DNA from: Coleophoma eucalyptorum
Lineage: Eukaryota > Ascomycota > Leotiomycetes > Helotiales > Dermateaceae
Direction: 5' to 3'
Length of the DNA stretch: 64,000 nt
NCBI GenBank assembly: GCA_026120035.1
Contig: JALRME010000005.1
Coordinates: 620,001 to 684,000 of the forward strand
Below the pieces are notes generated by a model that worked only from the letters and a program-made list of their open reading frames with translations, searched no databases and had not been told where the DNA came from. A program made the translations under genes and the position numbers. Below, piece by piece: positions 12,386 to 24,169 of this stretch (position 1 is the first letter of the stretch; each line of letters begins with the position of its first letter).

Positions 12386-13855
12386 ATTGAATGAGGTTGA
12401 TTTGGTTCGGTTGAGAACGGTTAATGGATGAGTATTGGTTGAGGAGTTGGATTATTGTAGTAGATTGATTGTTGTGATGGTGATGATTGGAATATGGTTG
12501 AAAGAGAGAGTTCACGCGCTTACTTATAAGCTGTGGCAAGACAGCATAAACTTCTTCTCAACTCCAAGCATCCCGTCTTCGAGAAGGTGGTTTGTGTTTG
12601 GGCATTGGCTGGCCACGTACGCATACCCAGTAAGAAAAAGAGGGTCTGATGTGGTATTGCCAAATCCCAAACCGAATCTCTTGAGCTGTTCCAAAGTAAA
12701 GTCATGGGAGCTACCAGTTGTTGGCTGAGAGGGCGTCACGGACTTGCGGCAGAACATCGCTTGAGAGATACTGTGCAGAGGCGATTGTTATGGCATGAAA
12801 CTATCACACCCATGTTGGCTCTTACAAGTTGTGACGACCTGTCTCTTGCGGGAATAGGAGGGATGGTGGACTGGATTGGTTGATAGTCCACCTTTTTTTT
12901 GCCAGAAATAGCACCGATGGCGAGCGTGAGGCAGATTGCTCAATAGCGGTTGTTGACAGCAGCTTCAAGTCTTGGCCGCATGGCGCCTCCCGGGGAAGAT
13001 GGCTGCATCTTACCACATTCGTGGGGTAGGAGTCGGGTAGTCATGCCCTGAAGAGATCGTAGCAAGCATAGCCTTAAGGCCAGCCAGTAATAAGCTCCGA
13101 AGAGGAAAGTCTCTGGTACATCCACAGAAGAAGCCTCTTGGACGTCTCGAAGTACCAGGCTCTGCTGGTCAGGTCGATCGTCGGCAGAACTTTGTGTAAG
13201 GGTCAGCCACCAAATTAGGCCAAACTATGAAGACTTAGCTCGTCTCGAACGCTTGATTGTAACGCTGGCGAAGGGTTTGAAACCATAGTCGTTGCAAAGA
13301 TTTAATGTTATATGTGCACGTACCTCGTAGGTCAAAAGGTCGACATTAGGCTGTGTGGGCAAACATCTTGAAAGAACAATCCGATTGAATGATCCATCAA
13401 ACATGATCGACACAGCCTGCTGTCGCCGTTCTCAAACGAGGACCTTCTCAGGGAAGTCCCAGTGAGCCTAACCTTATGACAACGACATCCTAGCCAAGCG
13501 ACACACCTTGAGAAGCCCCCTTTTTGTCTAGTAGCCGCGATAGTATGTGGAGTGGGATACTAGTAAACCGCCGACCAGACCACGGAGAATTTCTCATCGT
13601 TTTACATCAGCATGAGCTTTGTGGACATGAAGAAAAGCCTTCATACAGCTTGAAAATGCACACGATGCCATGTTGCTTTGTTGCAGCTCGGCTAATTGGG
13701 TCATACTCCTAAGTCAAAGCAACATTGCCAAGAAGGTTCGTTGAAAAATAATGGGATGAGTCAGTTATGCCTAGGAGAAATACTAAGTAAATCGGCACGA
13801 CTTCCATGTAGCAAATGCGAAACCTGCAGCAACACTTGAAGCATACTTCCACCTT
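12386..13855. other. Intergenic between small GPI protein and msh5
   Basis: About 1.5 kb without a supportable gene. It holds the promoter of the small secreted protein and the 3' flank of msh5. Short ORFs here have no recognisable domain. Confidence 0.5.
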
Positions 13856-16800
13856 CTATACTCGGGCTCGCCGACTGCTAAGGATTTCCTGAAGCATTAT
13901 CCGAACATTAAATGTTGATTGGAGCTTGTCATCAAGCTGAGGAATATTCTGCTCCAAGAACGCTCTCCCTATTCTTTCCGCGTGTTCCAATGTTCGAAGT
14001 TCCTGCCTCGAGACTTCGGCGCAGATTGAAACAAGATCCTCACCACGAGCTGCTGAAAGTATTAATTTATGCGCTCTTTCTATGATCGCGTTGTCGATAC
14101 CATTCAAGGCAGCACAACACATGCCATAGCTAGATAAACTTCGGCCCGAAACAAAGTTGTAAAGAAAGGTGATCTGGTCTTCAACTGAGCTGACGTCTTT
14201 ATCGACGTGGACTTCCATATGCGCAAAGGATAATGAGGGTCTCTCCTGCATGAAACCATTTTCAAATATTTCATGGAAATGTGTAGCGCCGATTACCTTT
14301 GGTCTGCAGGCCCCCAAGCTCAGGAAGTATTCGAAAAGACCACAGGCCAGTCCTGCGCCATCGGCGGCATTCGTCCCCTTCCCAAACTCGTCTACAACTA
14401 TTAGACTGCGGTGGGTTGCGAGGCTTGTCGCTAATGCTACTTGCTGGAGGTCGATCATGAACGCACTCTGGTCGCGAGATACACTTTCTCGAGTAGTGAT
14501 GCGAGTGAGTATTCTATCCGTTAAACCTATAGTCGCCCTCCAAGCTGGAACAAAGCTTCCTATATGAGCCATATACACTATCAAAGCGACTTGCTTAAGA
14601 TAGATGCTTTTCCCCGAGTAATTTGGACCAGTCATAATGAGCATACTGGGGCCTGCTGCAGATTCTTGTGCGGAACTAGAACCCAGCCACTGGTTTGCGG
14701 CTTCTTTATTGGAATCATCCTCGCCAGGTCCACCCGAAAGGTAACAGTCATTGGCCACGAAAGAAGGTACTGTTAGTTCTTGTAGAGGGTGGCGCCCTCC
14801 CTCGATGCGAACCACGTTTGCCGAAGTCATTTGAGGCTGTGTATAATTAAACTTTTGTGCACCAAGTGCCAGCGCCAGAAGGCTATCGAGTTCGCCACAT
14901 GTATCCGAAGCGAGAACAAGCATATCCTCGTGGTCTAATATCTTCATAGCAAGGCTGTGTATAATCTCAATCTCTCTGTCTGCAGTAAAACTCCATTAGC
15001 TTCCTTTGGTCTATTAGCAAAAGATTACCCACCGCAAATTTCTCCGTAAATATCGCCATATTGATTGTCCAGATCTCGCATTTGACGATTCTTGAAATAT
15101 CCTACATCGTTACTGAGAAAAAAGCTCTCCCAAACGTCATCCTCAAGGCCCTCGCCTTGATAGTGCGCCTTTCCAGTTGCATCGTCAATGGAGACAACAG
15201 TGAGAAACCCTAATTGGGGGTAAAATATACAGTTCTGGATATAGTCACGGGCCCACTCAGGTATGGCTACCAAGACGTGCTGGGCCACTACTCGAAGCAG
15301 ACTACCTAGCCCATCGTATGCACGTTTACAATGGTCGAGCTTGGCATCTACTCCTTGATGAACAGCTGGCCTGTGCTGCTCTCTGGACATTTCGAAATCG
15401 ATTGTTTGGTGGATAGAATGGCCAATATCGTAAAGGATTGGAGGTCGTACTGCTTCAAATAACTAAGAAAAGATGTTAACATCACGGTTCTGAGAGCCGG
15501 GTGGTTACTCCACTGACCTTTTCAATGATTGGCAGACTTCCCCCCGAAGCTAGTGATTGCAAATTCTCCATGATGACCAGAACTTTGACTGAGAATTGTT
15601 TAAGTGTGGCCCAGAATCCACCCTTGTAGTCGGGTCCTTTGTTTGAGCCGAAGCCTCTTCGTAGATGAATCATTATGGATCTTATGTTCTTGATACGTCT
15701 TAAGCTTTTGCTAAGGGTCTTGAGAATTTGCGAGTTCTCAGGACGTAGAAGGACGTTGATAGTTTCGAATCGCTCTCCAAGGACTGCCAAGTCAGTGCTT
15801 GGTCGAAGGAATATTTGCCTAAGTCGCAGCTTTCCTTGTGGAGTATGTGCCAGGTTGTAGAACAGACCAAATACAGATAAACTCTCCTTGGACCCGGTCG
15901 CTGAGGTATCCGGTCCTTGCATGTAAGAATTTGGATGATTTTCTGCTCCTATTATCTGAAGTGATGCAAGTGTATCCGCATTGACAAACATGATGTCCGG
16001 AAGAGTGAACATCTCAATACTCTTCACTCGAGAAACTCCTTTAGCATTCTCGTGTTGCAGAAGGAATTCGGTAGCTTTTCGACGAGCGAGACGGCTTAAA
16101 ACTGCCCCAGCGCACCCAATCTATTGCAAGTCAGCTTGAGCTTTTCGACTCGTCAATTGCACTAACCGTAACGTAGCTTTCAAGATCTGCACAGCTAGCA
16201 AGCTTCAACAGTTTTCCCTGTAAGCCATAACCTTCCTGTGCATCGTCGCCGCCAATTCCGTTCAAGCAATCATTCGGAGTCAAGAAGTGTACACTACGCT
16301 CTTCAGCAGGGAATATGTCGAGATTTACAAGCTTATGCTTTCCCGACTCATAGGAGAAGTCTGAACTTGAACAGGATTGAAGCTCGTACAGGCCAGAGAT
16401 GCTGTCTATTATACAACCTATCAGTGGCGAAGGTGCGGCTACAATGCGTTGAACTTACTATCATCTTCTCCACGATCAATTTCTCGGGCATCTTTCCTTA
16501 GATGGGTTTCAAGCTTGTCCTCAGATTTTGTACTGATAAGGATAATTGTTGGCTGAGCATGAAGTTTCAAGGTATCGATGGCCTCCATCGTCCCCAATTT
16601 GGAATCTTGCATCAGAAAGAGCTTCTCCTCTCTAGCAACGTAGTATGCACATCCAAACGCACCGCGCTTCTGTATATCAATCGCCATCACAATCTCATTG
16701 ACTGAATCGTGCTCTTCGCGTTCTAGGATATCAACATCTTCCTCCTCCCAGCCTTGGGCATCTCTGTCGACGCCGGGAGAACATGCACTGCGGGAGTTGG

Positions 16801-16999
16801 ACATAGTTGACCTCAGTGACAATCGGCTTCTTTGAGACAGTCGAGGCAGCGCAGGGGATGAAATAGGCTGCTGGCTGCTTCGAACTGAACTGTGCCTCGA
16901 GCGAGAGGATGACTGTGCAGGTGTCGCCCCTGGTCTAGAGCTTGATGACTTACCCAATGTCAAGGAATTACCACGAGCTTGAGAACGCTTCCAAGCCAT
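13856..16999 (-). CDS. msh5: Meiotic MutS homologue Msh5
   Basis: Partner of Msh4 in the MutSgamma heterodimer that stabilises Holliday junctions and promotes meiotic crossovers; it does not act in mismatch repair. After a Ser-rich N-terminal tail (about residues 1-75), the Msh5-type start is seen: MAIDIQKRGAFGCAYYVARE then TLKLHAQPTIILIST. The MutS core (MFTLPDIMFVNADTLASLQI; GLFYNLAHTPQGKLRLRQIF) and clamp regions follow. The ATPase has Walker A TGPNYSGKSIYLKQV, then GSFVPAWRATIGLTDRILTR, Walker B LIVVDEFGKGTNAADG and ATHFHEIFEN. IYLKQV and IGSFVPA are typical of Msh5. Short introns split the gene; for example, EEDD joins to SISGLYELQS near 16459-16410. Roughly 900-950 residues, a normal length, with no breaks. 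Confidence 0.95.
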
Positions 17000-17506
17000 T
17001 TCTAGGTACGATGCTGGATAGTTTCAGCGTAGGTATTGAGGTTGTTGGAATTGAATAGGGCAGTGTAACAAGTAGAAATTTGTTGGTCAAGCAGACACGC
17101 GATTCCACGAAGGATATGGCAGCCTGGAAAATCCTAGGGAACCGCAGCAGTTGGAGAAAATAAAAACTGACTGAAGACTTGCTCTAATTAACTTTGTATT
17201 TTAGTCCAAATAACATGGACCTTACACACACATCATAAGGTCTAGATCCCTTGTGTATTGTGGTCTAACACACTTTTTCACGGCACTATACCGTAGTCTT
17301 CCATATACAAAATTGCAATAGACTTGGCTGGTATAAAGTACAGAAGAACTCCATTTTGGCATCTTGCCATGTTTCCATACAGAAATCAGAGCCAGACTCC
17401 AGCGTCACGTTGGCCGTGCTGCAAGTACAACCTGGTACACGTTGAACATATACATGATTCTCACCACTAGCAAGTTTTTGAATGCCCAAAACCCTCCTCT
17501 TCCAAC
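17000..17506. other. Intergenic, msh5 promoter and EMC5 3' flank
   Basis: About 500 bp, AT-rich, containing no supported gene. It holds the presumed msh5 promoter region and the 3' UTR of the EMC5 gene. Confidence 0.5.
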
Positions 17507-18013
17507 CTAGCTCTTAATGGCCGGGGCAGGCTGCCCACCCTCTCTCACCCACTCGGCAAACTCTCTCCTCTGCTTCCTAATATCCACAAATCCGGGTCTG
17601 CTCTCCAGAACACGGAAAGGATTTCCGACGTAATCTTTCTCGACCTCACCATCACCACCTAGGAATCCATCCTCGCCTTCGCGCTCAATCTTGCCCGCCC
17701 AGACGCGCCATTGGATAGGTCTTAGCTCAGGAGTGCCGAGGACGAGACCGAGACAGATTGTGAAGATTGCTACGATGGTTTCTATGGAAATATCGAGAGG
17801 GAGAGAGGCAACGGTTGGAGTGGTGCCGCCATGTGAGCTGATCGAGGCAAGTGTTGCTGCGCTCGTAGAGTAGAGAGCTGAATGTTCGTGGGCAGAGTAA
17901 CACCTGTTCGGTTCGTAATCAGTTTCGGAGCGAGCATATGTCTAGAGTTCTACTTACGCATGTGTTAGAAATATGAGGCCAAGGCCAGTTATTGATTTTG
18001 ATATCCAGGTCAT
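17507..18013 (-). CDS. emc5: ER membrane protein complex subunit 5 (EMC5/MMGT1 family)
   Basis: Small subunit of the ER membrane complex that inserts tail-anchored and multipass proteins. Two exons (18013-17958 and 17903-17507) encode 150 residues. Transmembrane segment one is in WISKSITGLGLIFLTHACYS, followed by YSAHEHSALY. Segment two is in ISIETIVAIFTICLGLVLGT. The family motif PELRPIQWRVWAGKIEREGE follows, then a cytosolic tail ending in RPGFVDIRKQRREFAEWV. The intron falls after the first membrane segment. The order of membrane segments and the PI-W-WA-K motif fit EMC5 well. The DUF3405 gene lies just upstream on the same strand, with about 290 bp between them. Confidence 0.88.
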
Positions 18014-18306
18014 GATTGCGGATGCCCGAGGTCGTTGAAGAAAGTAGTGGAGGCTGGCTTGCGTCGTTAAGGTAGGTTGCAAAGCTTAGGGAGCTTGGAC
18101 TCAAATACAGTCACGTGAATCCAAGGTTGGTTACTAGCCCATCAACGTTAAAGATTACTTCCCTTATAGATTCAAGTGCTTCAGGTTATTTATATGTAAT
18201 TGTCATTTTGTCATTTACCGCATTAACGCTCATACCTGATTGTATATTTTACAAACACCGTCTCCTAACGCCTAGCAAGAAACCAAGTCATTCCATATCG
18301 AGCAAT

Positions 18307-20796
18307 TCAAGCGCTAGGATCACTCTCCGGGACCTCCTCCTCATCGTTGGACCCTTCCACCGGAAGCACGACCTCTTTCACAGGGTGGATCATCATCGGG
18401 GGCAAGCACATACGTCCTTCACCTCCTCTCATTTGGTTCACGCCATTGCCTGTTCTTCCCTCGTCGACAGTCGTCTCGAACTCTTCACCTCCTTCATTAT
18501 TAACCTTCAGGCCTAACCACCTCTTCCACAAATTAGGTGCAAACCCAGCATTGTAATACCATGTCATGCCCTTCAAATTATGTTCCCTTTCCCCAAATAT
18601 ACTTGTTCTGGCTCCACCAGTAGCACCATTTCGTCCAGCATTCATGATGCTTGCGAGATACTCTGTTGGCCATTCTCTGTCGACAAACATTGGATGAGGT
18701 ACGTAGACAGCCTTATAACCATGATGCAAAGCAGCGGTTGGAGCCCACATCTCAGAGAAAGCATGGTGGTTCTTGAATGCTGTCTCACGATGCATGGTAT
18801 TAAGCAGGCGTTTAGACATCCTTGCGGAAGTCACAATTGCTGCACGTCGTGGAGGTAGACCTTCACTGTTGTTATAGCCTGTAATATCTCCAGCTAGAAG
18901 CCAGTTGGTTCCCTCCGGATCAAACAACGGATTGAACGTGACAAGATCAGCGTCCTCGCCAAGGCCCCAAACATACTTGTCTTTTTCGTAGCTGGTCGGA
19001 GGCTTTGGGTCATTCTCAATCTCGAACCAATCATTCGAATCACGCGGTCTCTCGGGACCCCAGATTGGTTTATCTCCCTTGGGTATGTTTGTAGTCGACT
19101 TAGAACCATGAACACCAGACCACATGTTATTCGGGTTGTCGGTTCCCATCTCAGTCTGTACGCGAACCATCTGCTTGAAGTCCTCCCACGAGCCATGAAC
19201 TGAGGGAACATAAAACCTGCTATTGCGCTCCCAAAGACCTTTTCGCGGTTGTTGCTTAGTCCAGTCGTCAATCCTGGAGAACAGGTTGTAGTAGTGGCCG
19301 GTAAAACGAATGTCTATTTCCCAATGCCAGAAGAAATCATATTCGGGATGTATATGTGCAAAGTGTTGCATAGCCATCTGCAAGCCACGATACGAGCCAT
19401 GAGCTGGTAAATCAGGGCCTCTAGAGTAGACATCGAATATTCCCTGGTAAAGCATGAGCATCTGTGTCGTGCTCCATAAAGTTGCAATTCCACGGAATTC
19501 TTCCGGTACAGATGCGTTAAGGTGTTCTTGATATGTTTGTTCGTCGGCCCAGATAGGATGCTTTGCCTCATCCTTTACTTGAACCAGAAGATGCACATCA
19601 TATTCTCCTCCTGATCCCAATGATAACTCGGATATCATCGCTCGTAGATGCAACACATCTTCTTCTTTGTACTCGAATTCGTCCCAGGATCGGATAACTA
19701 CCGCTGTTCGGGGCAGCTTCTTGGTATTGTTCATGTTTGTGGCCTTTGCCGCTTGTTCGTTACTGTCGCGTGATTGCAAATGACTACTAGGATTATCGAG
19801 GGTCGAAAATGTCTTCTGGATCTCCACAATAGACTCCTTTTTCTCAAAGCGTGCCGAGTTCTTCTGGAAGCAGCGTCTTTGTGCATCTGCCCAATTTACA
19901 TTCCTGTAATCAACTTTCCCTGTATCTTCCCAAACTGCATCAGACCCTTCAGAATCACCATGCTGGCCAGTTCCGGTGCCACCAGATCTCGGCGAGTATC
20001 CTAAGCCGTATGGGCCTAACCGACCATAGCGCTCGAAGCAGACGTCTTCAGATAAGCCAAGAAGCTCGTAAGATCCCACAGCGTTCTCGGGAAATCCACT
20101 TGGTCGTCCTTGATAGTGTTGCAGTTGTGGGACACGGACTTTGTTTTGAGCATCGAGGAAACATTCTTGCACAGACGATCTATCCCCATATGCATTGAAG
20201 GGAATACTGGCTGGAATATCTCTTATAGGTGTAGCGTGTTCTTCAGCAACAGTTTCGTTCAAGGTGGGCTCGTCTTCAGGTCGAGGATACTCTGGCAAAT
20301 TCTCTTCCAATGGTACCAGTGTGCGAATGCCGCCATAATACCTAGAAAGGAATTTGAAAGACTCCCACGCCGGTGGAGGGGGAGGCGGTCGGTGTATATC
20401 TCCTGACTCAACGTTCCTAGACGAGACCACACTCATACGTGCCAGAGAAAAAATAAATATGACAATGGTTGAGATCAATGCTAGGCACATGTATCTCACA
20501 ATCCTATTCGGAATTCGGTACCCAATCCGGTATCTTGAGGTTAGTCGTTGTGGTCCTGCTGAAGGTTTCCTTGCTAACATCGGCTGGCGTGATCCATATG
20601 ACCCAGACGTCTCACGAGAGGAAGGTATTGATGAGGAGGAGGAGGAGTAATCCGAGTCATCCTCGCTGTCGAATGAGTCTCTCCCGTGCACATATTTCTC
20701 TTCGTCGTACGCTTGTACGCGTCTATCTTTCGCTGAATATTTGGTTGGAGAAGTTCGTTTCGTGACATTGAGCGAGTTGAAGTTGGATCCCGCCAT
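18307..20796 (-). CDS. DUF3405 family type II membrane protein
   Basis: Single-exon gene, 829 residues. The acidic, Ser-rich cytosolic tail is followed by one membrane anchor at about 100-120 (YMCLALISTIVIFIFSLARM), a Pro stretch (PPPPPPAW) and a large lumenal part. The lumenal domain starts around 361 (LPRTAVVIRSWDEF), has LHLRAMISELSLGSGGEYDV and VHLLVQVKDE, and at 487-497 DFFWHWEIDIRFTG. This architecture and the DUF3405 motifs are known only as a domain of unknown function. The alternating strand/helix pattern and the acidic W-E-I-D-I-R motif resemble a Golgi GT-A glycosyltransferase, but this is inference. C-terminal Glu-rich tail. It is a complete gene with no frame breaks; sequence databases sometimes mislabel this family as a transporter. 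Confidence 0.85.
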   Translation of the reverse strand: MAGSNFNSLNVTKRTSPTKYSAKDRRVQAYDEEKYVHGRDSFDSEDDSDYSSSSSSIPSSRETSGSYGSRQPMLARKPSAGPQRLTSRYRIGYRIPNRIVRYMCLALISTIVIFIFSLARMSVVSSRNVESGDIHRPPPPPPAWESFKFLSRYYGGIRTLVPLEENLPEYPRPEDEPTLNETVAEEHATPIRDIPASIPFNAYGDRSSVQECFLDAQNKVRVPQLQHYQGRPSGFPENAVGSYELLGLSEDVCFERYGRLGPYGLGYSPRSGGTGTGQHGDSEGSDAVWEDTGKVDYRNVNWADAQRRCFQKNSARFEKKESIVEIQKTFSTLDNPSSHLQSRDSNEQAAKATNMNNTKKLPRTAVVIRSWDEFEYKEEDVLHLRAMISELSLGSGGEYDVHLLVQVKDEAKHPIWADEQTYQEHLNASVPEEFRGIATLWSTTQMLMLYQGIFDVYSRGPDLPAHGSYRGLQMAMQHFAHIHPEYDFFWHWEIDIRFTGHYYNLFSRIDDWTKQQPRKGLWERNSRFYVPSVHGSWEDFKQMVRVQTEMGTDNPNNMWSGVHGSKSTTNIPKGDKPIWGPERPRDSNDWFEIENDPKPPTSYEKDKYVWGLGEDADLVTFNPLFDPEGTNWLLAGDITGYNNSEGLPPRRAAIVTSARMSKRLLNTMHRETAFKNHHAFSEMWAPTAALHHGYKAVYVPHPMFVDREWPTEYLASIMNAGRNGATGGARTSIFGEREHNLKGMTWYYNAGFAPNLWKRWLGLKVNNEGGEEFETTVDEGRTGNGVNQMRGGEGRMCLPPMMIHPVKEVVLPVEGSNDEEEVPESDPSA

Positions 20797-23095
20797 TCCG
20801 ATGGCAGCTGTCTTGGAACAAGCGTGGAATGTAGCTAATGAATCCCGTCCGGGGATTATAAGTCTGGCCGTCAGTAGAGTTTCGTATAAGGCAAAAGAGA
20901 ATACGAACTATAGTTCGAGTGCATCGATTGCTTGAAGGGTAGATTTCAAACAGAAGCAGTTCTGCTATTAGCATAAACTTCCCAAAAGTCGGTATTGCTG
21001 AGAATATGCAGAACAATTCTTGGAGTTGTTAGCCGTCGCTGTTTATGGGTGTGGATTCAACAGTGGTTGCCATATGGCAACCACCAGCCTTGGCATCTCA
21101 GCCTTGTCACTTCTGCCTCAGGCAACACAGGACCGCACATTCTACTCCTGTCACCAATTCATCTTGCATTGGTATCTTACAGGGCGCATGCACATGATGC
21201 GCGATGAGCTGTGTCGACATCGTGTTTTCAAGCTGCAGGTGCAGTAAATTCAAGCACAGTGTTAGGCAGGCATGCACTGGGCCTGGAGCCATCCGAACGA
21301 AGACTCGCCAATCGAGATTGTCTCGACCTTTGACCTAGGATGCGCTTTCAGTCCAAAGATAACGACAGGGCTAAAGAGGTGGTATTACGGTAATTGGGTT
21401 TCATCATACCTCCATCATACGAGAGTGTCTCTCGTACGACTATCATAACACCAGGGCAAAAAAAACTCTTATGATGGGGTACGTCAGACCCAAGACTCAA
21501 GAAGGCTGTTGGACCGGGACAAGAATCCGCAGACCAAAGAGAGCCTTTCGCAGCCTTACCGCTACCAGACCATGGGTCCACTCCATAGGGCGAGGGAGCC
21601 GGAGCCGGCACCGATTTTCCTGGGGGGGCGAACGGCGAGACCTCGTTTCTGGGGTCATGGAAGTTCTTTACTCCGGTGGCACAAGTACGACAAGGAGACA
21701 TCCTCGACAGCTTAGGTTGGGAAAGGGATGGCTCGTGATGGATTTCTGACTAATGGAAACGCCCGCCCAGCTGAAGAATAATATAATGTACTTGAATGGC
21801 TGCCAGTCAAGGCATTAACAATGAACACGGGGGTATTGGGCTCAGCTGACGAGAGAGCACTTTCCTCGTCTCTGCCTTTTCGAAGGCAGGTGCGGCGAGG
21901 CTAAGGTGTGCCAATAGCCCATGCTGGCTCGCCAATTGACTTCGAGCGAGCGCTGGACTGCACAGGAGCATGTGACGTGGCGGCCATTCCTTACGTTTGG
22001 TACTGCTCTGTTGTATGGGAAAGGGCTTTGCAAACCAAACGGGACGGACAGTCATTGTCTATCTATTCGACAGCCGTAGTGTCGTGAGTGTAGCGGAGGG
22101 AAGCGACTTCTGATGCACGGCCAACCAACCCTTCCATGGCTGTGCCTGGCAAGATGCTTTCATGCAGTCCGACATAGGCGAGGACGGCCAGTTGGAGAAG
22201 CCCAAAAGGTTAACCATATCGTGGTCAAACGACAATAGTCGAAGGACCTCTTCCACGGCGGAATTGGCGGGATTGATAGGTTGGCACGAGGGCTGACGTC
22301 TGATCGGGCGATCATCCAGCACCCCGTGATTGGCTCAAGCGGCTGGCATAACGACAAGGACGTTCGACCTGCTGCAGTTGCATTGGTAGCATTTAGCATG
22401 CTATACTGGCTTCTTGCTACCCGGAAACAGTTCCTTGAGTATGAATGGACTTCTGGATTGGGCACATACCCAACGGCGCAAAGCGAGCTTTTTAGAAACA
22501 TAACTCATTGCGGAGGGCGGTTCCACAAGAGCAGCTGGATTTGGTGTTGCTGCTATCATCCCTTGCGGCTCGGCGTGCCCAAAAGGCACCTCCTTGATCA
22601 TCCGTCCGTCTCGTGGGGAACCCGTCGTCAGTCATGGTACCTTAGTGCCCCACAAAACCGCTGTGACTGAGCTGCTCTAGAACCAGAAACACTTAAAGGG
22701 AGCTCCCGACCTCACTCGTGTTTCCCTCTTTCTTTCTCAATCACTTTGCCATCTTTTCATTTTTCGTAGAGAAACTGGCCATCAATTTTATTCCGAACTT
22801 CTGACCCGAGCTGGTATATGTTAAAAGACTCACCTGCATTGTCGTCTCCCCTAAGTTACTCAAGTCTCTCCTCGTGTTGAGCATCCTTGGTATTGCGGGG
22901 TTGTATGAAGCTGTTCACTTAGTCCAGTTAATGAGTGCAGTTATTTATCACACCACCCCCTCCACCTTTGATACTGCTCTCATCTCTGATATTGGATCTT
23001 TTTACCATATAACTTCTTCTGGTTTCTCAAGATCGCAATATCGAAACATCAAAAAGACCTGCTCTCTGTAAGAGCCACTGACGTATATCGGAGCC
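20797..23095. other. Divergent intergenic region, DUF3405 and luciferase-domain genes
   Basis: About 2.3 kb between divergent genes. Apart from the palindrome at 21063-21084, I see only short shadow ORFs. A pyrimidine-rich stretch (22720-22760) lies ahead of the luciferase-domain gene and may be near its transcription start. Confidence 0.5.
21063..21084. promoter_or_regulatory. Perfect 22-bp palindrome resembling an RFX X-box
   Basis: The half GTGGTTGCCAT is followed at once by its exact reverse complement, with no mismatch or spacer. The core GTTGCC-ATAT-GGCAAC consists of two RFX-type half sites. RFX/Crt1 sites usually read GTTGCC-AT-GGCAAC, so the spacing here is two bases longer. It sits about 270-290 bp upstream of the DUF3405 start codon. 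The symmetry is directly visible; RFX binding is inference. Confidence 0.6.
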
Positions 23096-24169
23096 ATGTC
23101 TGCAACCACAGTTAGTAAATCCCTGTCAGTTCTAGAGCTGCTATCTGACAACAATTCTCAGCTCACGGGCTTGGCGCAGAGAAAACCTGCTCATGCCACA
23201 ATGCCAATGCCTGAGGTGATGACCCAAAGTCCAACCTATACCTGTCTAGTCCAACAGCCAGTCCTCCAAATCAACCTCACTGGGAAGGCTCTTGTTGCTA
23301 CAATAGCCTCCCTTGTGTTCATAAATCTCATGCTTAAGCAGTACTGGACCTGTCTTATAGTGGCTCTGGCCCCGGTACCTTTTATTGTTTACAATGACTA
23401 TCATAATTTCATCTCCCTTGGACCTGGAGGTCAGTAGTTTGAGCAATACTGCTGAATCTGAATATTGACGGTGCTATTAGGGACACCACCTACACTCACA
23501 GGCTGGCTCAAGATCACATATCTACGATTTTTTGCATTATCAAACCCCTATGCACCGGTGACATTTGTTGGCCCCATAAACCCGCCCACCGGTTACTACA
23601 AGCGATCCACGGCGTGGCTCCCTAAGCGTGCTGGCTCACGTCCAACCATAGCAGGCATAGCACCCCACCGTCAAATCGATCAGCCAGGCTGTTCCGAGAT
23701 GTATCAAAAACTTCGATGGAGCATTGAGGATCTTGCCCGGCGCCGTCCTGAACTAGTCGCCACTGATACCTCATGCTTTGAGAAGAAGGGGCTTGCCTTA
23801 TTTGCCCTAGATCCAATCAACGCCACCTGTCGAGGAGAGATTTGTCACATCCACCACTCAGACCGCAGTATGCATATGAATTTACATCCAGATGATGCAA
23901 AACTTGTGCTTGAGAATGGTTGGGGTGAAAGGTATGATTCTTCAAAGTATCCTCTTTGAGTCTTTTTCCTAACGGGGCTTAAAAATAGACATCCCTTAGC
24001 AAAGGGTGGTTGGCTGCGCCGGTACGTGCCCCGAGAATTCGTCATGGTTTATGCTCCCAGGAACAAAACCGAGTTGGAATTCGTGGGACGGATCATCGAA
24101 GCGGCGGGATTCTGGGTCTCAGGTCAGAGACTCGATCTCGCTGTGGAAGATGACCTTGCTCTGGCATGA
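23096..24169 (+). CDS. Luciferase-domain (DUF5519-like) membrane protein
   Basis: Three exons (23096-23429, 23481-23931, 23989-24169), 321 residues, all phases consistent. The N-terminal third is polar, then two hydrophobic stretches (ALVATIASLVFINLML; TCLIVALAPVPFIVYN) form a membrane hairpin or anchor. The C-terminal domain carries the family's conserved block: GEICHIHHSDRSMHMNLHP, DDAKLVLENGWGERHPLAKG, then YVPREFVMVYAPRNKTELE and IIEAAGFWVSG. The Pfam name 'luciferase' derives from distant similarity; light production is not implied. The conserved His and Asp residues of H-x-S-D and the GWGERHPL loop probably form a binding site, and the substrate is unknown. It is common in Leotiomycetes and Sordariomycetes. 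Confidence 0.82.

Noticed and set aside
11871..12539. A 222-residue Pro/Leu/Ser-rich ORF
   Set aside because: It overlaps the spliced small secreted protein in another frame; only the latter has a signal peptide and a proper intron.
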